Below the pieces are notes generated by a model. It was not told the DNA's origin. It saw nothing but the letters and a program-made list of their open reading frames with translations, and did not search any database. Both the position numbers and the translations under genes were made by a program. A DNA stretch of 18,383 nucleotides. It comes from DAIOGN01 sp036745245 (GTDB lineage Bacteria; Zixibacteria; MSB-5A5; JAUVRN01). This document shows, piece by piece, positions 9,005 through 16,507 of this stretch (position 1 is the stretch's first letter; the number at the start of each line of letters is the position of its first letter). The stretch spans positions 1-18,383 of the forward strand of contig DAIOGN010000064.1 in NCBI GenBank assembly GCA_036745245.1. Direction: 5' to 3'.

Positions 9005-9247
9005 TTTTGCTGCGGTGTCAGCTGAATCTTGCCGGCGATAGAAGACTTTTTACCGGACGCGGAGGGTCGCTTGCTTGTTTTCATGGCATGCCTGTTCTTT
9101 GAGTCCAAGCTGCAATTCCGGCAGGTATTGTATGTTGAGTTACGGGTTACGTCCGATTTGTTTCATGAGCCAATTCACAACTTGTGTTTCCGCCCAGCGA
9201 ACCCCGCCGGATTGATCCCTGCCGAGATAGCCGAGATGTCGGCTGCC
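9005..9247. other. Foreign, lower-G+C stretch within the pilin gene
   Basis: By hand count 9005-9240 is about 52% G+C (9121-9180 about 42%), clearly below the neighbouring genes. It shows no similarity to the pilins. On the minus strand it reads as the end of one small frame (9247-9140) and the start of another (ATG 9084, 'MKTSKRPSASGKKSSIAGKI') running into the gap. No inverted-repeat ends or target duplications are visible. It may be a fragment of a mobile element or a chimeric contig end. Confidence 0.55.
9140..9247 (-). pseudogene. Possible C-terminal fragment of an AlpA-like excisionase/regulator
   Basis: The minus-strand frame ending at TAA 9142-9140 reads 'GGVRWAETQVVNWLMKQIGR' before its stop, resembling the C-terminal 'G..V.W.ESEV..W...RI..R' end of AlpA-family DNA-binding proteins found on prophages and integrative elements. 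Only about 35 codons lie in the low-G+C segment; upstream the sequence is pilin. Tentative. Confidence 0.25.
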
Positions 9248-9690
9248 GCGCGGCGCTGGTCGCCCAGCTTGCGGGCGCCGCCACCGCCTTCGCTGTGATC
9301 AACGTGGAGATCATGCCTCCGGCCCGGTACACCTACACGATGGTGGCGGCCGGCAACACGTTCACCTGCACGGCCACCAGCGGGATTCTCGACACAGACG
9401 CCACGGTGGACACGTGGACCATCAACGAAGGCGGACTGCTCGTGCCCACGTCCGACGACGCCAACTCGTAATCCGAATGCGAACGGAGACCGCCATGTGG
9501 ATGCCTGATTCCGCCGACCCCGCCGCCTTGCGCGCCCAGAGCGCCGCCGGGTCGCGGCAGGAGCGGCCCTCGGGGGGGCAGAAGGAAGACCGGGGCGGCA
9601 AGCGCGTCACGAAAGGCGACCTGGGACGCGGCTCGAAAAGCTTGAAGCGACACGACCACAACCAACCCACGGCAAAAACCGTGAGCCCGA

Positions 9691-9696
9691 AGGAGG
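9691..9696 (+). promoter_or_regulatory. Strong Shine-Dalgarno of the second pilin gene
   Basis: AGGAGG lies 5 nt before ATG 9702, a near-perfect ribosome site that fits a highly translated major pilin. The third pilin has the comparable AAGGAGGG before ATG 10430, although the surrounding leader sequences are unrelated. Confidence 0.75.
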
Positions 9697-9701
9697 AACA
9701 G

Positions 9702-10130
9702 ATGTTCCGTACGAAGAAGAGAAACCAGAAAGGTTTCACCCTGATCGAGTTGATGATCGTGGTAGTGATCATCGGCATTCTGGCTGCCCTGGCCATCCCG
9801 CGCTTCATGCGCGCGACGACCAAGTCCAAGCAGTCGGAAGCGAAGCAGGTGCTGAAGCAGATCTACACGATGCAGCACTCCTATCGTCAGGAGTACAACG
9901 CGTACTGGGGTAACGGCATCACGGCTTCCGCCGCGGCCGGTACGGCGTTTGGACGCATCGGTGTGGACATCATGACCACGGCCCGCTACACCTACAGTCT
10001 CGTGGCGGCTGCCAACACGTTTACCTGCACGGCCACCAGTGGCGTGCTGGACGACGATGCGACGGCGGATACCTGGACGATCGACGAAAACGGCGATCTC
10101 CTGGTCACGTCCGACGACGCGGTCAGCTAA
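9702..10130 (+). CDS. pilA: Type IV major pilin (copy A)
   Basis: 142 residues. The leader MFRTKKRNQKG is basic and ends in Gly, followed by Phe and 'FTLIELMIVVVIIGILAALA', the class III signal cut and N-methylated by PilD, with Glu5 of the mature protein present. The mature pilin is about 131 residues. The N-terminal helix continues through 'KSKQSEAKQVLKQIYTMQ'; the globular part carries 'YRQEYNAYWGNG' and a C-terminal sheet ending SDDAVS. There is only one Cys (in 'TFTCTATS'), so the usual disulfide-bonded D-loop is absent. Coding sequence and terminator are identical to the next pilin gene. No -24/-12 element with both GGCA and TTGC was found in its upstream region, so it may be read from the pilin-1 transcript. 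Confidence 0.93.
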   Translation: MFRTKKRNQKGFTLIELMIVVVIIGILAALAIPRFMRATTKSKQSEAKQVLKQIYTMQHSYRQEYNAYWGNGITASAAAGTAFGRIGVDIMTTARYTYSLVAAANTFTCTATSGVLDDDATADTWTIDENGDLLVTSDDAVS

Positions 10131-10150
10131 TTCGCACCCGAATGGACACG

Positions 10151-10176
10151 AGGGGGCCTCACGGCCCCCTTTTTTT
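10151..10176 (+). terminator. Rho-independent terminator of pilin copy A
   Basis: AGGGGGCC-TCAC-GGCCCCCT forms a perfect 8-bp G+C-rich stem with a 4-nt loop, followed by a run of seven T (10170-10176). Confidence 0.93.
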
Positions 10177-10335
10177 GTGCGTGCGCGGCCCTTGCATTCT
10201 GCCAACAGCCCCGCAAAAAACCACTGAAAGAAGCCTTCATCGTCGGTGCCCTCAACCGATTCTCGACCGAGCCCGGAGAGCCAACCCCCTGGGGACCACC
10301 AGCGTACGGGGTGGACGCCGACCGATTTGCGCCCG

Positions 10336-10351
10336 CGGCATGCCGGTTGCC
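10336..10351 (+). promoter_or_regulatory. Candidate sigma-54 (-24/-12) promoter of pilin copy B
   Basis: CGGCATGCCGGTTGCC has GG and GC exactly 10 nt apart, GGCA in the -24 block and TTGC in the -12 block, close to consensus. The predicted start near 10362 gives a leader of ~68 nt before ATG 10430. The remaining spacer (10179-10429) holds no recognised gene. Confidence 0.55.
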
Positions 10352-10429
10352 CTTCTCTTGTGAGGTATCGAAGCGAAAACTCTGATCAACACGTCAGACA
10401 TACGCTCGAACACTCGCAAGGAGGGACTG

Positions 10430-10858
10430 ATGTTCCGTACGAAGAAGAGAAACCAGAAAGGTTTCACCCTGATCGAGTTGATGATCGTGGTAGTGATCAT
10501 CGGCATTCTGGCTGCCCTGGCCATCCCGCGCTTCATGCGCGCGACGACCAAGTCCAAGCAGTCGGAAGCGAAGCAGGTGCTGAAGCAGATCTACACGATG
10601 CAGCACTCCTATCGTCAGGAGTACAACGCGTACTGGGGTAACGGCATCACGGCTTCCGCCGCGGCCGGTACGGCGTTTGGACGCATCGGTGTGGACATCA
10701 TGACCACGGCCCGCTACACCTACAGTCTCGTGGCGGCTGCCAACACGTTTACCTGCACGGCCACCAGTGGCGTGCTGGACGACGATGCGACGGCGGATAC
10801 CTGGACGATCGACGAAAACGGCGATCTCCTGGTCACGTCCGACGACGCGGTCAGCTAA
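10430..10858 (+). CDS. pilA: Type IV major pilin (copy B, identical to copy A)
   Basis: Same 142-residue product as copy A with no nucleotide difference: 11-residue leader, PilD site Gly11/Phe12, Glu5, mature ~131 residues, single Cys, C-terminal Ser. It has its own upstream region with a good sigma-54-like element (10336-10351), a different ribosome site (AAGGAGGG), and its own identical terminator. Two expressed copies would raise pilin dose or allow separate control. Because the proteins are identical, neither copy provides antigenic variety. An assembly duplication is an alternative, but the distinct flanks on both sides argue against a simple one. Confidence 0.92.
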   Translation: MFRTKKRNQKGFTLIELMIVVVIIGILAALAIPRFMRATTKSKQSEAKQVLKQIYTMQHSYRQEYNAYWGNGITASAAAGTAFGRIGVDIMTTARYTYSLVAAANTFTCTATSGVLDDDATADTWTIDENGDLLVTSDDAVS

Positions 10859-10878
10859 TTCGCACCCGAATGGACACG

Positions 10879-10904
10879 AGGGGGCCTCACGGCCCCCTTT
10901 TTTT
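10879..10904 (+). terminator. Rho-independent terminator of pilin copy B
   Basis: The same 8-bp stem, TCAC loop and seven-T tract as after copy A. It separates the pilin from the glycan operon that starts 75 bp later, so that operon needs its own promoter or read-through; none was recognised in 10907-10978. Confidence 0.93.
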
Positions 10905-10978
10905 GTCATCCTGCCGGGGCCAATTCCCTTCCCCCATTTCGTCGCCAACTTCAAGCCCGATCAGCCGATAAGCTCAAT

Positions 10979-12859
10979 ATGCCGGCAGCGGTCAGGAGAC
11001 TCGTGGTGGGGACTGCCCTGTTCGCTCTGTACGCCCCCTGGGTGAGTGCCGAGGTGGGTTGGGAAGACTCCGCCTTCTTTCAGCTGTGCCATACGACGCT
11101 CGGGGTACCTCACGGCCCCGGCTTTCCCCTGTATGTGCTCCTCGGGCGGCTCTTCGCCCTGCCGTTGGCCACCGCACCCACGCTCGGCAGCAACCTGCTT
11201 TCTGTCGCCGCATTCGCGGCCGCAGGTGTGGTCCTCTTCGAGATTATGCTGCTTTTGGGCGCCGCGCGAGACGCACGGTCGCCGCGCGCACTGAACACCG
11301 TGGTCGCTCTCACGGCCGTGGCGGGCTGGGCTGCGCTGCCCGTGCACCTGCCCCAGGCCACGAGGACGGAAGTCTACACGCTGGCCCTGTTCCTGGTGCT
11401 CGCCACCTGCTACACGGCGCTGCGCGCGCATCGCGACAGCCACCGTTCACATGGGTTTGCAATCGCCGCTGCGTGGTGCTGGGGGCTGGGCATGGCCGTG
11501 CATCCCTTGATCGTCGCCGCCGCGGCCACGCCGTGGCTTATCCTCGCAGCTCGCACCTGTCCAGCCCGCTGGCGCACTCTCGTGGTGTTCGCCTTCGGCC
11601 CCCTCTCCCTGTATCTGTTTCCCATTCTGCGCGGCCGGCTCGATGGTGTGTGGGCCTGGGGCGATTTCTCGAGTCTGGGATCCTGCTTCGACTACTTCAC
11701 GCGCCGTTCCGCCTGGGAAGCCGTGGTGACGGTGGATGGCGGTCTGGCAGAAAACCTGGCGGGCTGGTGGTCGGCCCTGCCGGATCTCGTTCCCGCTCTC
11801 CTGTGGATTCCCGCCGTGTGGGGACTGTGGCTGGTACGCAAATGCTGGCAGTTGCCGCTCACGTTTGCACTCACCTTTCTGCTCGTGATCTGGGCGGCGC
11901 CCTTCGATGCCGGCAATCTCGACCTGCTCGGGTACGCCCTGCCGGCCGTGGCCATTCTGGCGGCTGGCGCCGGCGTATTCGCTCAGCGTGGCGCGGTCCA
12001 TCTCCGGGCGCGCTGGCCTGAGTTGTCCAACGCACGTCGCCTCGCATTCGGCGCCTGTTTCGTGTGCCTGGCGGCGGCCTGGCCCGCAACGTCCATCACG
12101 AGAGCCGCCGAGCGCGGTGCCGTGACCGCCGGAGCCGGAATCGTCACACGGAGTCTGGAGGCTGTGCTGCCGCAGGGCGCCACGCTGTTCGTCAACGAGG
12201 ACAGTTTCTTTGGCGTGCTCGAGTATGCGCGAGCGCGCGGATTCAGACCCGACCTTCAGGTGATCTCACTGGGATCGCTGCGCCATCCGCACTACCGTCG
12301 CATGCTGCAAAAACGACTCCCCGACCGGCTCACCCGGGGCTGGGATGCGAACGACGTCTGGAGCGAAGCGCACTGGCGCGAAGAAGTGGAACGACTCTTT
12401 TCACGCTGGGAACCCGGGGAGCCGTGGTTCGCTCAATTCGATCGCCTGCCGGGGCTGCCCTCCGATCGGCTTCAGCCGAAGGGCGTGGTCGCCGCCCTGT
12501 CCGACGTCTCCTCCGAGAGCTCATGGGAGAGCGGGCTCTTGTACTGGAAGGGGCGCGTTCGCGCGGGCGTGCGCCCGGGTCCGGAGCAGGAGGCTCTCGC
12601 GCGCTGGATCTTCAACTTCGGGGTCCTGTCGCTCGACCGTGGGTTTGCCGCGGTGGGCTGGGAAGCGATGCAACTGGCACTCGAAGTGTCTCCCGGTGAG
12701 CCGGAGATGTACTTCCTCCTGGGACGGGCGCTTGAGCGGGCCGGCCGCATCTCAGAGTCGGCGGCGCTTCTCGGGGCCGCCGTGGAAATGGCGCCGTATC
12801 GACAGCGTTACCGCGACGCGCTGGACCAACTACAACCCGCACTGGCGGTGCAGCCGTGA
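10979..12859 (+). CDS. Second DUF2723-like polytopic membrane protein with altered acidic motif
   Basis: 626 residues, paralogous to the 6780-8615 product: first loop 'GWEDSAFFQLCHTTLGVPHG' followed by PGFPLYVLLGRL, then many hydrophobic helices to ~375. A soluble region follows, ending in a TPR-like stretch ('MYFLLGRALERAGRISESAA'). The Asp of the D-x-G-E motif is kept (D30), but the Glu position is Phe (F33) and Gly is Ala, so its chemistry may differ or be lost. A GT-C or glycan-binding role is inferred from the family and from the GT2/GT4 genes behind it. ATG 10979 has no clear ribosome site; GTG 11003 has AGGAG 4 nt upstream and is a possible true start. First gene of a long operon in which successive genes overlap. 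Confidence 0.7.
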   Translation: MPAAVRRLVVGTALFALYAPWVSAEVGWEDSAFFQLCHTTLGVPHGPGFPLYVLLGRLFALPLATAPTLGSNLLSVAAFAAAGVVLFEIMLLLGAARDARSPRALNTVVALTAVAGWAALPVHLPQATRTEVYTLALFLVLATCYTALRAHRDSHRSHGFAIAAAWCWGLGMAVHPLIVAAAATPWLILAARTCPARWRTLVVFAFGPLSLYLFPILRGRLDGVWAWGDFSSLGSCFDYFTRRSAWEAVVTVDGGLAENLAGWWSALPDLVPALLWIPAVWGLWLVRKCWQLPLTFALTFLLVIWAAPFDAGNLDLLGYALPAVAILAAGAGVFAQRGAVHLRARWPELSNARRLAFGACFVCLAAAWPATSITRAAERGAVTAGAGIVTRSLEAVLPQGATLFVNEDSFFGVLEYARARGFRPDLQVISLGSLRHPHYRRMLQKRLPDRLTRGWDANDVWSEAHWREEVERLFSRWEPGEPWFAQFDRLPGLPSDRLQPKGVVAALSDVSSESSWESGLLYWKGRVRAGVRPGPEQEALARWIFNFGVLSLDRGFAAVGWEAMQLALEVSPGEPEMYFLLGRALERAGRISESAALLGAAVEMAPYRQRYRDALDQLQPALAVQP

Positions 12860-13866
12860 GCCACCCGCTTCTCCAGACCGACGTCGGCCGCGTCGCCTCC
12901 ACGGGACGAATGGCCTTCTCCGTGGTGGTGCCGATGTACAACGAGGAAGAGAATGCCCGCCGCACGCTTTCACAACTTCTGGACGCAGGCGCTCTTCTGA
13001 ATCTGCCCTTCGAACTGGTCCCCGTGAACGACGGTTCGCGCGATCGCACGCAACAGGTGCTCGAGGAGATGGCGCGCGAGGACGCCCGTATCCGGCCCGT
13101 GACTTACGCACGCAACCGCGGCCGCGGTCGCGCGCTGCGAGAGGGCTTCCGCGCTGCACGCGGGAAGATTGTGTGCACCATCGACGCGGATCTCTCCTAC
13201 GCGCCCGAATACGTGGCCGCCATGGTGACCCTCCTCACCGAGCATCCCGACCTCGACTACGTGGTGGGCTCGCCCTACATGGACGGCGGGGGCACCGAGG
13301 GTGTGCCGGCGCATCGCCTGTGGGTGAGCCGGCTCGGCAATCGCATCCTCTCGTTCGCCATGGGGTGCGGCATTCACACTGTGACGGGCGTGCTGAGGGC
13401 GTATCGTCGCGAGGTGCTGTCGTCCCTCGACCTCGAGTCGGACGGGAAGGAACTGCATCCCGAAATCATCGCCAAGGCACACGCGGCGGGATTCGTGGGC
13501 CTGGAGATGCCGGCGGTTCTCAAGACGCGCACGCGCGGGCACTCCAAGTTCAAGCTGCGTGCCACGGCGGCGAGCCATCTCGTGTTTTCGCTGCACGAGA
13601 GGCCCATGCTGCTCTTCGGCCTGGTCGGACTTCTGCTCATGGGGACCGGAGTGGGGATCGGCGGCTTCCTGGCCTTCGAGTGGTTCCAGCGGTCGCTCAA
13701 CCCGAGCCGCCCGCTCATGACCCTGTTCCCGCTTCTCTTCGTGGGCGGCCTGCAGATCATGCTCTTCGGCTTTCTGGGCTCGCAACTCGTGCATCTGCGG
13801 CGTGAGCTGTACCGCCTGAGGCGCAAAGTCGCGGGACCTGTGCACCCGGAGGACGAACATGCTTAG
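12856..13866 (+). CDS. GT2 glycosyltransferase, DPM1/GtrB-like (polyprenyl-phosphate sugar synthase type)
   Basis: 336 residues starting at GTG 12856, which overlaps the previous stop (GTGA). The GT-A fold begins 'FSVVVPMYNEEENA', with D59 in 'VNDGSRDRT' and the metal-binding D110-x-D112 in 'TIDADLSYAPE'. 'RTRGHSKFK' and two C-terminal hydrophobic helices (~245-315, 'LFGLVGLLLMGTGVGIGGFL' and 'LFPLLFVGGLQIMLFGFLG') match membrane-attached enzymes that move a sugar from a nucleotide donor to polyprenyl phosphate on the cytoplasmic face. Those products are donors for GT-C enzymes, which fits the two DUF2723 proteins. The sugar is not predictable. Met19 is an alternative start. Confidence 0.85.
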   Translation: MSHPLLQTDVGRVASTGRMAFSVVVPMYNEEENARRTLSQLLDAGALLNLPFELVPVNDGSRDRTQQVLEEMAREDARIRPVTYARNRGRGRALREGFRAARGKIVCTIDADLSYAPEYVAAMVTLLTEHPDLDYVVGSPYMDGGGTEGVPAHRLWVSRLGNRILSFAMGCGIHTVTGVLRAYRREVLSSLDLESDGKELHPEIIAKAHAAGFVGLEMPAVLKTRTRGHSKFKLRATAASHLVFSLHERPMLLFGLVGLLLMGTGVGIGGFLAFEWFQRSLNPSRPLMTLFPLLFVGGLQIMLFGFLGSQLVHLRRELYRLRRKVAGPVHPEDEHA

Positions 13867-15025
13867 GCTCGCGATCATCACCAATCGTTATCCGCGCGAC
13901 CCGCAGGACCTGGCGTCGCCCTTCGTGCATCACTTCTGCGACGCGCTCTCGGCCTGTGGCGTACAACTGGCCGTGCTCGCACCCGAAGTTCCCGGGCAGG
14001 GGAGCGAGTGCGATCCGTGGGTTCGCCGCTTCCACTGGACCCGGGATGCGCGCGTGTTCGGAGACCTGTCACTCTACAATCCCGCCGACTGGATCCGCCT
14101 GGGCCGCGGACTCTTGCGGGGACGGGAGGCCACGCGCCGGTTTCTCGAAGAGACCCGGCCCGACTTCGCGCTGGCCCTGTGGGCGCTTCCGTCGGGCCAC
14201 TGGCTGTCCCAGTTTGCGCGTGCGAATCCGCTGCCGTATGCCGTGTGGTGTCTCGGCTCCGATGTTCAGGTCTGGGGCCGGCGTCCGGTGGGGAAGGGGC
14301 TGGTGACGCGTGTGCTCAGCGAAGCGGCCTGCGTGTACGCCGACGGCTACGCGCTCGCCGAGGAAGCCGCCATGCTCTCGGGACGCCCCTGCCGATTTCT
14401 GCCCACGTTCAGACCTCTGCGCCGCGCCGCCACGGCCTTCGATCCACAGGAGCCCGTGCGCCCGTATATCCTCTACTTCGGACGCATGTCGCGCGACAAG
14501 GGTGTGGACACGCTTTTGGACGCAGCGAAACGTCTCCCGCCCGCGTTCCCGTCGCGCATCGTCCTGTGCGGTCCGCCCGCGCCGGGCTTCGATCCGCATG
14601 CGGAAATCGCGTCACGCTCTCTGGGCGATCGTTGCACCTACCTGCCACCGCAACCCCCCGCACTCCTGGCGGAACTCGTGCGTGGCGCCGCCACCGTGGT
14701 GATCCCGACACGTCGCGACAGCATCCCGCTCGTGCTGGGCGAAGCCATCCAGATGGGCACGCCCGTGTTGTGCTCGGATCTGCCCGACCTGTGCGCCGTG
14801 CTCTCGCGTTACCATGTGGGAGGAGTATTTCCCACGGGAGACCCGGCGGCCCTGGCGCGCGCAATTCTGGAATTCCGGCCACCCGCACACTTCACCACGG
14901 AAGCGGCACGGTTTCTTTCGGACGTCTCGCCTCAGAATGCGGCTCGCATCTTTCTGGCCGACGTGGAACGCCTCCTCGGAGGCGGTCGCACCGCCACCGT
15001 GCGCAGAGAGCGCGTCCATGCCTGA
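13859..15025 (+). CDS. GT4-family glycosyltransferase (GT-B fold)
   Basis: 388 residues, overlapping the GT2 gene by 8 bp. The N-terminal domain starts 'LAIITNRYPRDPQDLASPFV', typical of GT4 acceptor loops. The C-terminal domain has 'YILYFGRMSRDKGVDTLLDA' and 'PTRRDSIPLVLGEAIQMGTP', where the Glu in LGEAIQMG is the sugar-nucleotide ribose ligand of the EX7E-type motif; an upstream Ser (RRDS) takes the place of the more usual first Glu. It has no membrane helices, so it would extend a lipid-linked or other glycan in the cytoplasm. Donor and acceptor cannot be assigned. It is followed by two methyltransferases in overlapping frames. Confidence 0.85.
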   Translation: MLRLAIITNRYPRDPQDLASPFVHHFCDALSACGVQLAVLAPEVPGQGSECDPWVRRFHWTRDARVFGDLSLYNPADWIRLGRGLLRGREATRRFLEETRPDFALALWALPSGHWLSQFARANPLPYAVWCLGSDVQVWGRRPVGKGLVTRVLSEAACVYADGYALAEEAAMLSGRPCRFLPTFRPLRRAATAFDPQEPVRPYILYFGRMSRDKGVDTLLDAAKRLPPAFPSRIVLCGPPAPGFDPHAEIASRSLGDRCTYLPPQPPALLAELVRGAATVVIPTRRDSIPLVLGEAIQMGTPVLCSDLPDLCAVLSRYHVGGVFPTGDPAALARAILEFRPPAHFTTEAARFLSDVSPQNAARIFLADVERLLGGGRTATVRRERVHA

Positions 15026-15734
15026 TACGATGTACGCCCGCCGGGTGTCGGAGGCCGATGTGGCGGCCCTCAAGCGCGACTACTTCGACCGGTACTGGAT
15101 CTCGCGGGAGTATCAGCGCACGGATCGCCGCACCATGGAACGTGCCCACCTGGTGTGGTCGCACCTCGCCCGTCGCCGCGGTCGCGCGCTCGACACCGGC
15201 TGCGGTCGCGGGCTGTTCGCCTCGTATCTCTCCGATTCCGGGCTCACGGTGGATGCCACCGACATCTCGCCGCAGGCCGTGGAATTCACGGCTCAGCGCG
15301 GCGTGAATGCCTGGATTCTGGACCTGGAGCGGGAGACGCCGGAAGGCCAGTGGGATCTGGTGTTCTGCCTGGAAGTGCTCCAGCAGGTGCGCGATCCCGA
15401 AGACGTGCTCCTCCGGCTGCGCGGCGTGCTCGCACCCGACGGCGAGCTGGTGCTCTCCCTGCCCAACGAGTTCCACCTGCCGCGCCGGCTTTCGATACTG
15501 TTTGGCCGCGCGGATCTGGGCACGCCGGCCGATTCGCATCTGAAGTTCTTCACCCCGGCGCGCGCGCAGGCGCTCGCCCGCGCCTGCGGCTTCGAAGTGC
15601 GCGAGACGGTGTACACGTCGATTGTGCCCCCGCGGCTGGGCCCGCTGTCGGCCCTGGGCCGCGCGGCGGCCGGGGTCTGGCCCGCCGGCGTGTCCTTGTC
15701 CACGATCCTGTTTCTCAGAAAGGCCACTACGTGA
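15018..15734 (+). CDS. SAM-dependent class I methyltransferase (first of a pair)
   Basis: 238 residues. Motif I is 'ALDTGCGRGLFA' (E/D-x-G-x-G-x-G) near residue 57, then the acidic end of beta-2 'VDATDIS', 'WDLVFCLEVLQQV' and 'LAPDGELVLSLPN', the ordinary order of Methyltransf_11/23-type small-molecule enzymes. ATG 15018 overlaps the GT4 stop by 8 bp; Met5 is an alternative. Among glycosyltransferases, O-methylation of a sugar or a glycan chain end is the likeliest job, though this is context only. Confidence 0.8.
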   Translation: MPDTMYARRVSEADVAALKRDYFDRYWISREYQRTDRRTMERAHLVWSHLARRRGRALDTGCGRGLFASYLSDSGLTVDATDISPQAVEFTAQRGVNAWILDLERETPEGQWDLVFCLEVLQQVRDPEDVLLRLRGVLAPDGELVLSLPNEFHLPRRLSILFGRADLGTPADSHLKFFTPARAQALARACGFEVRETVYTSIVPPRLGPLSALGRAAAGVWPAGVSLSTILFLRKATT

Positions 15735-16507
15735 CCACCACGCTGCGCGCATACGAGAAGGACGGAACCTTTTCTGAGCGGTTCCCGATTCTCTACCAGG
15801 AAGAGGGGCGGCGCAAGAAAGCCGAGAAGGTGTTGCGCATCCTCGAGGCGCATTACGGCGGAACGCTTTCACACCTGCTGGGTGTGGACGTAGGCGCCTC
15901 CACCTGTCTCATGACGGAATTGTTCGCGGAGCGCATCGGCACCATGGTGGCGCTCGACCCGGACCACGTGGGCCTGCGCCACGGACAATCGCGCGGCGCC
16001 CGCACCAACCTGCGGTTTCTGTGCGGCGACGGCACCAACGCTCCCCTGCGCTCCGAATCCGTGGACCTGGTGATCTGCAACCAGGTGTATGAACACGTGC
16101 TCGATCAGGAGGGCCTGGTGCGCGAGATCTTCCGCATCCTCAAGCCGGACGGCTTCTGCTACTTCGGCGCAGGCTCGCGGTACGTGCTCGTGGAAGGGCA
16201 CTATTTTCTCCCGTTTCTTTCGTGGATGCCGCTGTCCTGGTCGACGCGCTACCTGCGCCTCTTGGGCCGCAAGGTGGACTACGATGTGTACCTCCTGTCG
16301 TACTACAAGTTGAAGAAACTGCTCAAACAGTTCGAGTTCGACGACTTCACCACCCGCATCCTCACGCAGCCGGAGCGGTACTCGGCCGAGGATCTGGTCA
16401 CCCCGGGATCTGTATGGACAAAACTGCCGCCGCGCCTGTACGAGTGGATGAAACCCATCCTCCCCGGCTGGGCGTGGGTGCTCACGAAAAAAAATCCTCG
16501 CACCTAG
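15731..16507 (+). CDS. SAM-dependent class I methyltransferase (second of a pair)
   Basis: 258 residues from GTG 15731, which overlaps the preceding stop as GTGA. Motif I 'LGVDVGASTCLM' keeps D-x-G-x-S where Gly is more usual, followed by 'MVALDPDHVGL', 'FLCGDGTNAPLRSESVDLVI' and 'ILKPDGFCYFGAG'. It is not a close copy of the first methyltransferase, so the two probably modify different positions or substrates. The C-terminal half has an aromatic amphipathic patch ('YFLPFLSWMPLSWSTRYLRL') that may rest on the membrane. Its last codons contain eight consecutive A, just where the next gene begins in the -1 frame. Confidence 0.8.
   Translation: MTTTLRAYEKDGTFSERFPILYQEEGRRKKAEKVLRILEAHYGGTLSHLLGVDVGASTCLMTELFAERIGTMVALDPDHVGLRHGQSRGARTNLRFLCGDGTNAPLRSESVDLVICNQVYEHVLDQEGLVREIFRILKPDGFCYFGAGSRYVLVEGHYFLPFLSWMPLSWSTRYLRLLGRKVDYDVYLLSYYKLKKLLKQFEFDDFTTRILTQPERYSAEDLVTPGSVWTKLPPRLYEWMKPILPGWAWVLTKKNPRT

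Larger units (their letters stand above)
8815..9471 (+). pseudogene. First type IV pilin gene, interrupted by a scaffold gap and a foreign stretch
   Basis: Starts at ATG 8815 with AAGGAGAG upstream. The leader MVRQLVNRRG precedes the prepilin peptidase site and 'FTLIELMIVVVIISILATLA', with the Glu at mature position 5. Homology to the other two pilins runs to 'IYTMQQAY' at 8994, where the 10-N gap begins. It resumes near 9265 with 'AATAFAVINVEIM' and continues through 'ARYTYTMVAAGNTFTCTATS' to the TAA at 9469. The equivalent middle portion in the intact pilins is only ~28 residues; here there are ~260 bases of unrelated sequence with stops in all relevant frames. The gene may be intact in the organism and chimeric only in this assembly, or really disrupted. 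No terminator was seen after it. The ~230 bp before the next pilin (9472-9701) contain no recognised gene. Confidence 0.75.
9701..10178 (+). repeat. 478-bp perfect direct repeat, unit 1
   Basis: Aligned base by base with 10429-10906 (offset 728) and found identical. Identity starts one base before the ATG and ends two bases after the terminator T-tract; both flanks differ. Confidence 0.95.
10429..10906 (+). repeat. 478-bp perfect direct repeat, unit 2
   Basis: Partner of 9701-10178, separated from it by 250 bp of unrelated sequence. Covers the pilin coding region and its terminator only. Confidence 0.95.

Noticed and set aside
9592..9605. GG-N10-GC match upstream of pilin copy A as a sigma-54 promoter
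   Set aside because: Only the bare GG/GC spacing matches; GGCA and TTGC blocks are absent, and such matches are common in G+C-rich DNA.
9668..9683. CACGG-CAAAAA-CCGTG hairpin before pilin copy A as a terminator
   Set aside because: Only a 5-bp stem and no T-tract after it; weak compared with the real terminators nearby.
9414..10130. Extended 238-codon version of pilin copy A starting upstream
   Set aside because: The extra N-terminus is out of frame with pilin 1 and would bury the prepilin leader; ATG 9702 has a strong ribosome site.
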